Origin: Haemonchus contortus
Taxonomy: Eukaryota > Nematoda > Chromadorea > Rhabditida > Trichostrongylidae
DNA: 64,000 nt
Direction of reading: 5' to 3'
Assembly: GCA_000469685.2 (NCBI GenBank)
Contig: LS997562.1
Coordinates: 45,016,869 to 45,080,868, forward strand
Shown here: positions 33,905 through 45,600 of the stretch, piece by piece
Layout of the letters: every line of letters starts with the position of its first letter
Numbering within the stretch: the stretch's first letter is position 1
Made by a program: the position numbers and the translations under genes
The notes under the pieces: model-generated
Database searches by the model: none
Seen by the model: the letters and a program-made list of their open reading frames with translations, nothing else
What the model was told of the DNA's origin: nothing

Positions 33905-34125
33905 TTAACCATACTGCTTTGGAATACTTTGAACTGATATTTTCAGCTCAGTGGATTGAAGTGAGTGAGTTACAGTTTCGATGAGTTTGCTTTCGGAAAT
34001 TTTCTCATGATGAACTTCCCTTGTCACCCTCTTATGACCAGTTTGATGGTTTTCTGTCGATCTATTTAAAGCTTTCAATGCCGAAGCTGGCTCAGAGATT
34101 CCATGCGTAGGATTTATGGGCATAT
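33905..34125 (-). CDS. Candidate exon of an unidentified minus-strand gene
   Basis: A CACGCTACAG acceptor ends at 34126 on the minus strand. The frame after it has an early ATG and stays open for 72 codons to TAA, with no competing plus frame. It is polar, with THGISEPASALKALNRST and HHEKISESKLIETVTH. It lies on the same strand as the open blocks 34720-34992 and 35210-35557 and could belong with them, but intron phases between the three do not agree with the splice sites I can see. No domain is recognised. Confidence 0.23.
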
Positions 34126-34719
34126 CTGTAGCGTGGAGATGCTGGGGGATTGTTCATGTCCGCAGATTGTACGCAAGTAAAGCACCCGAGAAATCATGTA
34201 GCCAGAGTACGTGCTGTGTTTATTTGATGCGTAGCTGTAATCAGAGGATATGACTGTAATAACTCACCAGCGATTGCTCGTCGAAAAACTCGTCAATGCT
34301 ATCGTAGAGGGCAATTGACAAATGAATGCAGATTATTCGAATGCCGAATAGCTGAACTGGTGTCTGATGAATATCCTTCTTGGAATGGTGGATTACCTTC
34401 TCCAGTGTTTCAGAAAACGTCCAGCTTTGTGCAATCCTACTAAAAACTTCAATGAATTGTCCGTTGTTCTGCGAATTGCAGCAGAGATGCTTTGAGAAAG
34501 CTATAGGAGTTGGGCTAATAGAACTAGGAGCTTATGGGATTGAGGTTTAAGCTCATATGACTGAGGGCTTTGACTTATAGGACAAGCACATTTGACATTG
34601 TCACTTAAAAGTCCGCACTCATTTGTCTGTAGCCCTCGGGGCTTAGGCTTATAGAAGCCAAGGCATGGGGTCTTCGAGCTACTGTGATCGAGAACTGAAG
34701 TTCAGAGCTAAGTGCTCTC
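34126..34719. other. No recognised gene
   Basis: Spacer between two minus-strand open blocks. Nothing recognised. It may be intronic if those blocks are exons. Confidence 0.35.
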
Positions 34720-34992
34720 CTACTTTCCAGCTGACCTCCATTTCCGAAATTTCCCCGCCGGTAAATGACCGATCGGCCCTGAGCACTCCATATTTATTCT
34801 GTGGAAGTTTTTTTTGGGCTCACTATGTACGTACTTATCGCTGACAGCGATCGTCGCAATTTTCTCATGGCCCACCTGCTCTAGATGTCGACGAAATCCA
34901 ACACTCAGTGTGCGCAAACTCTTGGTGACGTTGCTTACATTCCCATGACCCACTGATTCAGCATCTATTCCTGTCGTGAGAAATTCTAAAGA
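34720..34992 (-). CDS. Candidate exon of an unidentified minus-strand gene
   Basis: A minus frame is open for about 90 codons with no competing plus frame. A GATCTTTAG acceptor ends at 34986 and a GGAAA/GTAGGAG donor occurs just before the TAG stop. The sequence includes VGHGNVSNVTKSLRTLSVGF, RRHLEQVGHEKIATIAVSDK and a basic end HLPAGKFRKWRSAGK. No family is recognised. With the neighbouring blocks it forms the longest run of one-strand open frames outside the mobile elements, but each block alone is within chance. Confidence 0.23.
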   Translation of the reverse strand, partial: SLEFLTTGIDAESVGHGNVSNVTKSLRTLSVGFRRHLEQVGHEKIATIAVSDKYVHSEPKKNFHRINMECSGPIGHLPAGKFRKWRSAGK

Positions 34993-35209
34993 TCAAGGCG
35001 AATCGGCACGAGGATTGTGAACCCTTCCAACCTTTTTGCCTTCTGATTTTTTGCAGAAATGAGAAAAATTTCTGGATCAAACCTCCTGTGAGATGCTTCA
35101 GCGTTGTGCCTCGAGTAGATACTGGAGTGATTTCGCTGTACTTTTCGCTTTTCTTACTCCTGGCTGTTTGATTGGAAGTATGCGCCTGTTTTACGTTTTT
35201 ATATCTCGA

Positions 35210-35557
35210 TCACTTTACGTAATTGCCGTCGAAAGGGCGGACTTGTCTTGTGACCCTTTTTGAGTCTACATCGTGAAATTCTTGAAAAATTATTGAGTAA
35301 AGGTTCCTTCTCTTCTGAGAAAGAAAGTCAACTAGACCGCTCCTACAATGAAGCTTGAATTGTATCGAGAAGGAACTATCAAATTGTTCATGAAAGTGTG
35401 ACAGAGGAACTTCATCATGAGAAACTTTCGGAAACAATCTCATGGGCTCTCGTTGGGCACCTTTCAGTTCAGGTGATAATCGTTGCTTACGTATGGAGTA
35501 GTAAATACAGTAAGTCGCAGAACGCGGATCGTCCCTGTTGTCTCTAATCTTGTGTAC
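35210..35557 (-). CDS. Candidate exon of an unidentified minus-strand gene
   Basis: A minus frame is open from 35557 to a TGA at 35210, 115 codons, without an ATG until 35443. That favours an exon over a complete ORF. A possible donor AATTAC/GTAAAG ends the coding part at 35219. The sequence includes PRSATYCIYYSIRKQRLSPE, SHDEVPLSHFHEQF and LVDFLSQKRRNLYSIIFQEF. Much of it has no competing plus frame. No domain is recognised. It lies upstream of the blocks at 34720 and 33905 on the same strand. Confidence 0.25.
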   Translation of the reverse strand, partial: VHKIRDNRDDPRSATYCIYYSIRKQRLSPELKGAQREPMRLFPKVSHDEVPLSHFHEQFDSSFSIQFKLHCRSGLVDFLSQKRRNLYSIIFQEFHDVDSKRVTRQVRPFDGNYVK

Positions 35558-38500
35558 TCAGTGCAAGCCTCTGTAGGTGTTTTTTTTTCACAAAATATTA
35601 GATATCAAATTAGTCGGCCTCTAGCAGTTCTGTACCATGAGTTTTTTTTGAAATTTACTGAATATCAACGTGATTTGTGGTGGTGTTATGATGTACAAGG
35701 AAGACCAAAATTATGTTGACAGCGCGCGCAGACGCTGATACCTATTTTTCTGTGTTAATAACATTTCATTCGTTTTATTGCATTTCACAAGGTAGTTACA
35801 TTATTTCATTCCTAGCAATACTGAACTTTTGGCAGATTTTGAAAATAATGGAAGCGTCACCACCTCGTAGTCAATCATCACTTTTGTACTTTAGCAAAGG
35901 AGGGACATCTCTAAAGGACCCAGTGTAACAAGGCAGCTGGTATATTCAACCATAAGACGGTTCCAAGGGTTGGCAACAACTGCAGATTTGAAGGGTCAAC
36001 ATAGTCGGCCACATAGGGTTACGTCTAATGGTAAGAGGAGTGTTAGGGAAGCAGAGCGAAGGCTTGCGAACCAGTGAAATTCACCCTGCGCACAAATTTT
36101 TTGTGCGAAATCGCGGAACATAATCTGCTAAACAAGGCTTCTATCCGATAGAAAATGGTTTCCCGATAGAGCAGGCTGAAGAGAAGAGAAAGGTCGGCTC
36201 ACAACAGCTGCTACGCCGTTTTCGTCATGAAGTCGTCATGGGATACGGACACCCTCTCGTCATAGGTATGTATGTCATTCCTGTCCACCGATGAAAAGAT
36301 ATTCACGATGAAAAAGATGCCTAATAAGCACGACGACAGGATTAGTTCGAAGTTGAAAAGAAAGGAAGTGTTACAACGGAAGGCTCATTCGCTGTCGGGC
36401 ATCACCGTCGAAGCGAAAGCACACCAAATCTTTATAAATTAAGGAGTCATAGTTAATATCAAGACCTGTTTGATCTTGCCGCGCTCAAATGGCCACTTTG
36501 GCAATTCGAACTGGGTCATATTGCCAAGATGGAGCTCTGATCGCAAATCAAAAATTGTCAAATTAAATCAAAATTTGCTTTCAGTTTGGTCCAATGTGTA
36601 GATTCCAATTTGTAGAATAGGGTTAGGCGATGCAAGTGGGAAGTTATTGAGATGTAATTGATGATGTTTAGGACAGCGTCACCGAGACCGCTTTTCCTAT
36701 CAACCTTCGGCTGTGCTTGTTCAATTTTTTTTATTTTTTTGCTTACAGGATTTCAACAACCATTCGCCTGAGTGTTTGTGAATGCCGATTTCATTTGGGG
36801 TATCCAGTTTAAGAGGAACAATGGATGCAATAACCCACACTAGTGCAAAAGTGGCTAAGAAAACGTGAAATTCGGCCTATTTAGAGAAATACAACTCTCA
36901 AAAATTAGTAAAATCGGAGATTGGGTGAGAATGTGGCGACAAAACCTGGACGAGTGCCCAAGGGTGTGCCATTGCGTAGGGTCGGCTAAAGTAAGCTGGC
37001 TGCGTCCAAGGTATGTGTCCCGTTCGAATGTGCAAGCCCAACAGACTCTTCAGCGCCATATGAACCCGGTTGACCGTCGACCAAGCCGACTTTGGGGTTC
37101 TTATTACGCCTTGGCCTGGCCGTTTTTGGAACCGATGGCGTCCTTTGTGCTATCTTTGGGTGTAACAAGTTTATCCCAGCAAGCGGTTTATTCATCGTGA
37201 ATTCTGCCTTTGATTTCTTATCGTCTACCGTGATACCTTTACTCCAAAAATATACCTCTAATTACTTCGCACTTCTTATAGTGTTGAAGATTTTCGAGCA
37301 TCGAAATAACTTAATTAAGTTCTTCGCGCGATTCTCACTTTTCGTTGGCAACATTGTTGACTGGATTCTGTTTTCACCATGAAGGTGTTATAACTAGTCT
37401 AAAGCGCGGAGTTGATTGCTTGTTACGTGGTGCGTACTGGAATCGCTAAAATGAAATTTGCTTTCCCTTAACCATCGTGGGTAAGCCAGAAAACAAGAAG
37501 AAAACGGCATCATAGGGACATCCTCCTCATACCAAGCTTTTTTGTACAATATTTGATATGTGAAGAAATCGTACGGTTAGTCCCTAAACCATGAGCATGT
37601 AAAGGCCTTAAGTTTCATTGATAGTGTTGGAAGCAGCTTTTCCTGAGAGTATATCTTCTTTCAGGTACAACTAAGACTCTTCATTAGACTCTTCATTCTT
37701 TGATATGCGATAGTTCTCCAGAAGTTTTCATGCAATAGAGAATCACGAGCCCCTTCAAAAGGCGCATGACCTTACTAGAGGTTCCCTACTTCCTATGTAC
37801 CCCCAATGGGAGTTGGGTCTCAATCAAAATGATGACCATCTTTACACTTTTCGAAGGGGCATTTTTCGTACTGGCAGCTATGGTCCCGAAAAAAGACCTG
37901 GCTAACGAATTTCTTTCGCCTAGAGCACTGTTGCCGAAATACATCATCGGGTGGTCACCATTTTTTGTGCAGCCTTTCATGTCGGTGAACTGAGCATAAA
38001 TGACAGCACCTAAAAGACTCGAGATTGTGGTTCGCAGTCCGCCGATGCTTATATGTTGGGTTCCATAGAAGTTTCAGATTCAATTCAACGAAGCTACTCT
38101 GAAAGCTGCAGAGTACTTACGGAGTAAGTAATGAGGACGTTCACTGGTTGCTAGTACATTTTATTTTGAGTGATCTTAAGCCTCATCCCTTTTTGAGCAT
38201 TGATATTTGAATTCGTAGTGAACATGATTCCCATGTAACTCGCTTAAAGGCAAACTCACGACAAATGGCTCTGGAATTCCCAATGGGATGATTCCAAGGA
38301 CCCTCCTGATGCCATATATGTGTTAACGTGTGGTCAAGAAACGGGTGTATAGGGCTCAGTAAGGGGCCAGACATTGTATTCTGTGGATGCCAAACCCATA
38401 GTGGACGAGTCTCAACGCTGCCCTATGTTTCTCAAGGGATTCCCATAATGGAAGTTCAAACACCTACCCATGGCAACAGTGGGAGGCAGTTTTGACAATT

Positions 38501-39022
38501 TTGACTTGATAAAGCCAGCTCTTTGCGCAATTGTAACAACTGAGACCTCGTCCGAACACCCGTTCCATGCCATTGCAGCCATGGTGATCCCCTACAACCT
38601 CTATTTCCTCTTTTTTTTTTTTAGAAAGCCGTCTTTTTCTCGAAGTAGGCTGATCTTCTCACTTCCTCCACCCATCGATGCCCTAATATTCCCAAAAAAA
38701 TGTGTGCTTCCGCTTTTTAACTTCAAAAGGTTCCTCGAAATTATTGTGAACTGTGCCTTAGTGATAGCAGATTGTCGGGTTGAGCATTAAGGCATAGGTA
38801 GTTTTTATCGGAAGAAAAAAAATTCAAGTTGCGGTTGCCATAATGCAGTATGATGTGGAAACAATAGGATGAATTTTTGAATTACTCTTATAAATTGCGA
38901 GTATTAAATCATCATTGGCAGGAGAATATTCAGTTCTAATTATACATAGCGCAAACTTATGTGCTATCCTACTTTATATAATTCGCTAAGTGTGTCTGTT
39001 GGGGTGTCGGTGTGTGTGTTTG
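35558..39022. other. No recognised gene
   Basis: Several plus frames are open (36865-37200, 37092-37382 with hydrophobic runs, 37766-37993, 38470-38790) but most overlap open minus frames. None has a recognisable domain or a consistent exon chain. A GTGTCTGT-rich patch at 38990-39022 leads into the tandem repeat. Confidence 0.4.
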
Positions 39023-39660
39023 ACCGCAAATTCATAACGGACAGCATGGTAACATTTATGGTGGGTGGCAGGACCGGATTCCATGCACAAGGGGCGGGGC
39101 GTGCGCTATAGAAATTTTGGGCCGCAAATTCATAACTCGTGTACACGTGTACCGAGAGCTTTCAAACTTGAAAGGGATATGGGGGGGGCAGGATGGGAAC
39201 ATCTATGGTGGGTGGCAGGACCGGACTCCATGCACAGGGGCGATGCGTGCGCGATGGAAATTTTGGGCCGCATATTCATGACTCTTGTCCAGTGGACCCA
39301 GATCGTTGGAAATTGGTAGGAGTGCAGGAGACAGGATAGGGACACTCATGGCTGGTAGCAGGTTTAGACTCCACCTGCGGGGGCGGGGCGTGCGCGATAG
39401 AAATTTCAACTCGTATACTCATGACTTTTGCCTAGTGGACCCAGAGCGTTGAAAATTCTTAAGAGTGCAGGAGGCACTCACAGTAGGTAGGCTTGGACTC
39501 TGCCTAGGGCAGGTTTGCGCACAGTAAATGATTACGCGAAAATTCGTGACTTCTGCTCCGATGGACTTAAAGAGTTCGAATTTCGTAAGTTTTAACAGGT
39601 GATGTAGGATATGACGGGAACGTAGGTACTCGGTGACAGTAACCGACGATAACTGATAAG
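39023..39660 (+). repeat. Degenerate tandem repeat, about 147-bp unit
   Basis: The landmark GGTGGGTGGCAGGACCGGA recurs at 39060 and 39207, and in worn form at 39350 and near 39480. That gives periods of 147, 143 and about 130 bases. Units share TCCATGCACA, GGGGCGGGGCGTGCGC, GAAATTTTGGGCCGCA and CAGTGGACCCAGA. The copies decay from left to right. The short ORFs here are read-through of the repeat. It directly precedes the 30-bp minisatellite. Confidence 0.85.
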
Positions 39661-39704
39661 AGGAGATAAGGGACCTAAGAGTGGTCACCTACCGATCAAG
39701 CTCC

Positions 39705-42700
39705 GATGCCCTTCACGGGGTGCACCAACGCCTCCGGCGGCGTCCACGGCGGGCACCACCTCTTCGGTGCCGTTCACCGCGGGCATCACCGCCTCCGGTG
39801 GCGTCCACGGCGGGCGCCACCGCCCCGGTGTCGTCCACAGCACCTCCGGTGTCGTCCACTGGGGGCACCACCTCTTCGGTGCCGTTCATGACGGACATCA
39901 CCGCCTCCGGTGGCGTCCACGGCGAGCGCCATCGCCCCGGTGTCGTCCACTGCACCTCCGGTGTCGTCCACTGCGGGCACCACCTCTTCGGTGCCGTTCA
40001 TGGCGGACATCACCGCCTCCGGTGGCGTCCACGGCGGGCGCCATCGCCCCGGTGTCGTCCACTGCGGGCATCACCACTCCGATGCCGTGTTCATGGCGGA
40101 CATCACCGCTCCGGTTCAGTGCACGACGTGCACCACCTCCCCGATGTCTTCCACTGCACCTACGATGCCGTTCACAGCGGGCATCACCGCTCCGATGCCG
40201 TTCACGGGGGGCATCACCGCTCCGATGCCGTTCACGACGAGCATGGCCGCTCCGATGCCGTCCACGGCGGACATCACCGCTCCGATGCCGTTCATGGCGG
40301 ACATCACCGCTCCGATGCCGTTCATGGCGGACATCACCGCTGCGATGCCGTTCACGACGAGCATGGCCGCTCCGATGTCGTCCACTCCACCTACGATGCC
40401 GTTCACGGGGGGCATCACCGCTCCGATGCCGTCCACGGCGGGCGCCACCGCCCCGGTGTCGTCCACTGCACCTCCGGTGTCGTCCACTGCGGGCACCACC
40501 TCTTCGGTGCCGTTCATGGCGGACATCACCGCCTCCGGTGGCGTCCACGGCGGGCGCCATCGCCCCGGTGTCGTCCACTGCACCTCCGGTGTCGTCCACT
40601 GCGGGCATCACCACTCCGATGCCGTTCATGGCGAACATCACCGCTCCGATGCCGTTCACGACGAGCATGGCCGCTCCGATGCCGTTCACGGCGGACATCA
40701 CCGCCTCCGGTGGCGTCCACGGCGAGCGCCATCGCCCCGGTGTCGTCCACTGCGGGCATCACCACTCCGATGCCGTGTTCATGGCGGACATCACCGCTCC
40801 GATGCCGTTCATGGCGGACATCACCGCTGCGATGCCGTTCACGACGTGCACCACCTCCCCGATCTCGTCCACTGCACCTCCGATGCCGTCCACGGCGGGC
40901 ATCACCGCTCCGATGCCGTCCACGGCGGGCATCACTGCTCCGATGCCTTCCACGGCGGGTACCACCGCCCCGGTGTCGTCCACTGCGGGCACCACCTCTT
41001 CGGTGCCGTTCATGGCGGACATCACCGCCTCCGGTGGCGTCCACGGCGAGCGCCATCGCCCCGGTGTCGTCCACTGCGGGCATCACCACTCCGATGCCGT
41101 GTTCATGGCGGGCATCACCGCTCCGATGCCGTCCACGGCGGGCATCACTGCTCCGATGCCTTCCACGGCGGGTACCACCGCCCCGGTGTCGTCCACTGCG
41201 GGCACCACCTCTTCGGTGCCGTTCATGGCGGACATCACCGCCTCCGGTGGCGTCCACGGCGAGCGCCATCGCCCCGGTGTCGTCCACTGCGGGCATCACC
41301 ACTCCGATGCCGTGTTCATGGCGGACATCACCGCTCCGATGCCGTTCATGGCGGACATCACCGCTGCGATGCCGTTCAGGACGAGCATGGCCGCTCCGAT
41401 GTCGTCCACTCCACCTACCATGCCGTTCACGGGGGGCATCACCGCTCCGATGCCGTCCACGGCGGGCGCCACCGCCCCGGTGTCGTCCACTGCACCTCCG
41501 GTGTCGTCCACTGCGGGCATCACCGCTCCGATGCCGTCCACGGCGGACATCACCGCTCCGATGCCGTTCATGGCGGACATCACCGCTCCGATGCCGTTCA
41601 TGGCGGACATCACCGCTCCGGTTCAGTGCACGACGTGCACCACCTCCCCGATGTCTTCCACTGCACCTACGATGCCGTTCACAGCGGGCATCACCGCTCC
41701 GATGCCGTTCACGGGGGGCATCACCGCTCCGATGCCGTTCACGACGAGCATGGCCGCTCCGATGCCGTCCACGGCGGACATCACCGCTCCGATGCCGTTC
41801 ATGGCGGACATCACCGCTCCGATGCCGTTCATGGCGGACATCACCGCTGCGATGCCGTTCACGACGTGCACCACCTCCCCGATCTCGTCCACTGCACCTC
41901 CGATGCCGTTCACGGCGGGCATCACCGCTCCGATGCCGTCCACGGCGGGCATCACTGCTCCGATGCCTTCCACGGCGGGTACCACCGCCCCGGTGTCGTC
42001 CACTGCGGGCACCACCTCTTCGGTGCCGTTCATGGCGGACATCACCGCCTCCGGTGGCGTCCATGGCGAGCGCCATCGCCCCGGTGTCGTCCACTGCGGG
42101 CATCACCGCTCCGATGCCGTTCACGACGAGCATGGCCGCTCCGATGCCGTCCACGGCGGACATCACCGTTCCGATGCCGTTCACGGCGGACATCACCGCT
42201 CCGATGCCGTTCATGGCGGACATCACCGCCTCCGGTGGCGTCCACGGCGGGCGCCATCGCCCCGGTGTCGTCCACTGCACCTCCGGTGTCGTCCACTGCG
42301 GGCATCACCACTCCGATGCCGTTCATGGCGGACATCACCGCTCCGATGCCGTTCACGACGAGCATGGCCGCTCCGATGCCGTCCACGGCGGACATCACCG
42401 CTCCGATGCCGTTCATGGCGGACATCACCGCTCCGATGCCGTTCATGGCGGACATCACCGCTCCGATGCCGTTCATGGCGGACATCACCGCTCCGATGCC
42501 GTCCACGGCGGGCATCACTGCTCCGATGCCTTCCACGGCGGGTACCACCGCCCCGGTGTCGTCCACTGCGGGCACCACCTCTTCGGTGCCGTTCATGGCG
42601 GACATCACCGCCTCCGGTGGCGTCCACGGCGAGCGCCATCGCCCCGGTGTCGTCCACTGCGGGCATCACCACTCCGATGCCGTGTTCATGGCGGACATCA

Positions 42701-44335
42701 CCGCTCCGATGCCGTTCATGGCGGACATCACCGCTGCGATGCCGTTCACGACGAGCATGGCCGCTCCGATGTCGTCCACTCCACCTACGATGCCGTTCAC
42801 GGGGGGCATCACCGCTCCGATGCCGTCCACGGCGGGCGCCACCGCCCCGGTGTCGTCCACTGCACCTCCGGTGTCGTCCACTGCGGGCATCACCGCTCCG
42901 ATGCCGTTCACGACGAGCATGGCCGCTCCGATGCCGTCCACGGCGGACATCACCGTTCCGATGCCGTTCACGGCGGACATCACCGCTCCGATGCCGTTCA
43001 TGGCGGACATCACCGCTCCGATGCCGTTCATGGCGGACATCACCGCCTCCGGTGGCGTCCACGGCGGGCGCCATCGCCCCGGTGTCGTCCACTGCACCTC
43101 CGGTGTCGTCCACTGCGGGCATCACCACTCCGATGCCGTTCATGGCGGACATCACCGCTCCGATGCCGTTCACGACGAGCATGGCCGCTCCGATGCCGTC
43201 CACGGCGGACATCACCGCGCCGATGCCGTTCATGGCGGACATCACCGCTCCGATGCCGTTCACGACGAGCATGGCCGCTCCGATGCCGTTCACGACGAGC
43301 ATGGCCGCTCCGATGTCGTCCACTGCACCTACGATGCCGTTCACAGCGGGCATCACCGCTCCGATGCCGTCCACGGCGGGCACCACCGCCCCGGTGTCGT
43401 CCACTGCACCTCCGGTGTCGTCCACTGCGGGCACCACCTCTTCCATGCCGTTCACGGCGGTCAACACCGCCGCGATGCCGACCACTGCGGGCATCACCGC
43501 TCCGATGCCGTTCACGACGAGCATGGCCGCTCCGATGCCGTCCACGGCGGACATCACCGCTCCGATGCCGTTCATGGCGGACATCACCGCTCCGATGCCG
43601 TTCATGGCGGACATCACCGCTCCGGTTCAGTGCACGACGTGCACCACCTCCCCGATCTCGTCCACTGCACCTCCGATGCCGTTCACGGCGGGCATCACCG
43701 CTCCGATGCCGTCCACGGCGGACATCACCGCTCCGATGCCGTTCATGGCGGACATCACCGCTCCGATGCCGTTCATGGCGGACATCACCGCTCCGGTTCA
43801 GTGCACGACGTGCACCACCTCCCCGATGTCTTCCACTGCACCTACGATGCCGTTCACAGCGGGCATCACCGCTCCGATGCCGTTCACGGCGGGCACCACC
43901 GCCCCGGTGTCGTCCACTGCACCTCCGGTGTCGTCCACTGCGGGCACCACCTCTTCCGTGCCGTTCACGGCGGGCATCACCGCTCCGATGCCTTCCACGG
44001 CGGGTACCACCGCCCCGGTGTCGTCCACTCCGGGCATCACCACTCCGATGCCGTTCATGGCGGACATCACCGCTCCGATGCCTTTCATGGCGGACATCAC
44101 CGCTCCGATGCCGTTCACGACGAGCATGGCCGCTCCGATGTCATCCACTCCACCTACGATGCCGTTCACAGCGGGCATCACCGCTCCGATGCCGTTCACG
44201 GGGGGCATCACCGCTCCGATGCCGTTCATGGCGGATATCACCGCTCCGGTTCAGTGCACGACGTGCACCACATCCCCGATCTCGTCCACTGCACCTCCGG
44301 TGGCGTACACGGCGGGCACCACCGCCCGGTTTCGG
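39705..44335 (+). repeat. GC-rich minisatellite, 30-bp unit, about 150 units
   Basis: About 4.6 kb is built from variants of one 30-base unit, for example GCCGTTCATGGCGGACATCA followed by CCGCTCCGAT. Variant types carry CACGACGAGCATGG, CCACGGCGGGCATC, CCACGGCGAGCGCC or CCACTGCGGGCACC in the middle. A 21-base short unit (TCGTCCACTGCACCTCCGGTG) recurs. All units are multiples of three and lack stops in the three plus frames and two minus frames. This yields overlapping ORFs of 1559, 1523 and 1490 codons (39681-44360, 39767-44338, 39910-44382). Two recurrent variants shift frame: an extra C in GCCTCCGG and an extra TG in CCGTGTTCATGG. Larger blocks are duplicated, for example 40785-41090 and 41805-42110, 1020 bases apart. 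Flanks are AT-rich. I read it as non-coding satellite DNA, although a low-complexity protein cannot be excluded. Confidence 0.93.
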
Positions 44336-44965
44336 TAAATGTTGTGATCATTCACGTTGAAGTAATTAGAGGCGACGAGTAATTAGAGACGTGCCATTCG
44401 GTATTGTTCTGATGAGAGACAGCATTTTTACGGTGGGCTTCTTATGGGTGCGGTTGTTCTGCAGCTGCCTCTAAGTTATCATGTGTGCGCAGCATCTTCC
44501 AAAAGTATCGTTTGGCTGTGCGCTAACAGTTCTCAATCATTAGTTCCTTTCCAATCCCATCAGCAACAAAGCGCACTCTTCAGCGCATGGATTTCAGATT
44601 TTGGAGTGGACGGTAGCGGTTTACTGGGCTTATTTCATGGTTTTTCCTGCTCTACGTCGTCGTACACAACCCATACTTATCTCCCGTTACCATACTTTTC
44701 AGAAAATGCTGATTTCTGCTACGTTTAAGCGATGATCGCACACAGGAGCGCGCCTGAACAGGTTGCGCTCGCTAAATTGTGAGGCGCCTGAACATCAAGG
44801 CGGCCAACAACATCAAGCTTCATAGTTCTGAATAGTCGAGTTTGACACCTTGAACCTACTGGTTGGCGCCGATTCGTTTCCGTTAACCTTTTTATTGTAA
44901 TAACTTACAAGTTCGGTCTTCTTGAAACCTCACCATTCCACTGTTTTGTGCTGCTCTCCCGTAGA
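44336..44965. other. No recognised gene
   Basis: GTAATTAGAG is repeated at 44363 and 44380, just outside the minisatellite. A 94-codon plus frame at 44444-44728 is Ser-rich and unsupported. Confidence 0.4.
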
Positions 44966-45145
44966 GGTTTGTTCTATTTGAACCCCGTTATTGTTCGACA
45001 TTACGAACAAATCGTCGTCTTCAATGACCTAAAAGTAGCTCAGAGCTTCTGACCTAGCACCAACCCGGCCTAGAGTCCGAACGCGCTAGGCCAGTTGAAG
45101 CAAATCACGGAAACTCAAACGTCATGCAAGAAATCCCAGCCAAGT
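44966..45145 (-). mobile_element. Penelope-like element 3' segment, copy 1
   Basis: This stretch aligns with 55818-55997. Shared words on the plus strand are GTTTGTT at the start, CGAACAAATC, TGACCTA, AGTTG.A.CAA and GGAAACTC. It lies just downstream (minus orientation) of the GIY-YIG coding remnant, as expected for the 3' end of a Penelope-like element. The minus strand reads TTGAAGA about 12 bases before TTCGTAAT. This resembles a mutated CUGANGA...GAAA hammerhead core, a motif known from these elements. Confidence 0.6.
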
Positions 45146-45231
45146 AATTAACCTTCTGTGGTTCCACCACCGTTGACGCATCATTCGATTCCGTGATCAA
45201 CATGAGACCAATGAGACGCTATAGATGACCA

Positions 45232-45600
45232 TTAGAGAAGCGCTATGAGTTGATTCCGAATCATACAAAAAGGAATGAATGGCAAAGGTTCACTTGTTAC
45301 GGCGATTCGGTTGCTCAGCTTCAGATTTTTCGTGCGGATATGTAACCCTTCCAGTTTATTTTCTGACACCGATCTCTTTGCATTCGATGTCAAAATCATT
45401 GTCCTGATGTCCTTCTTATCGATGCCTTCCAAGTGGTGTAGAGTGAGCTTCCACGTCCTTTTTTCTGCTGGATTTTCTTTGACGCGTATGTAGCGCATCC
45501 CTTCCGTCTTACCAATTCTTGTTTCGTCACAGGCTGAACATTGAAATTGTGCACCGTACCGTCTCCACAACCGTTCCCAATTTTCAGCCTGTATGATATC
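45232..45600 (-). mobile_element. Penelope-like element, GIY-YIG endonuclease remnant
   Basis: A 112-codon minus frame (45570-45232) matches the C-terminal endonuclease of Penelope-like retroelements. CSACDETRIGKTEG (residues 11-24) corresponds to the C..C....YIGETGR core. RVKE follows at 29-32, and SENKLEGLHIRTKNLKLSNR (69-88) carries the position of the catalytic Glu (E74) and the usual NP..N-like end. The family uses this nuclease to cut target DNA for reverse transcription. Here the second Tyr of the motif is replaced by Arg, and the reverse transcriptase part upstream is absent or unreadable. It is therefore a fossil, or at most a relic with doubtful activity. The short upstream stretch to 45600 reads as a degraded continuation. 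Confidence 0.72.

Noticed and set aside
39681..44382. Three plus-strand ORFs of 1559, 1523 and 1490 codons, and long minus-strand ORFs up to 584 codons
   Set aside because: They exist in five frames at once because the 30-base unit lacks stops. No frame is favoured, there is no signal peptide or domain, and frame-shifting unit variants are tolerated.
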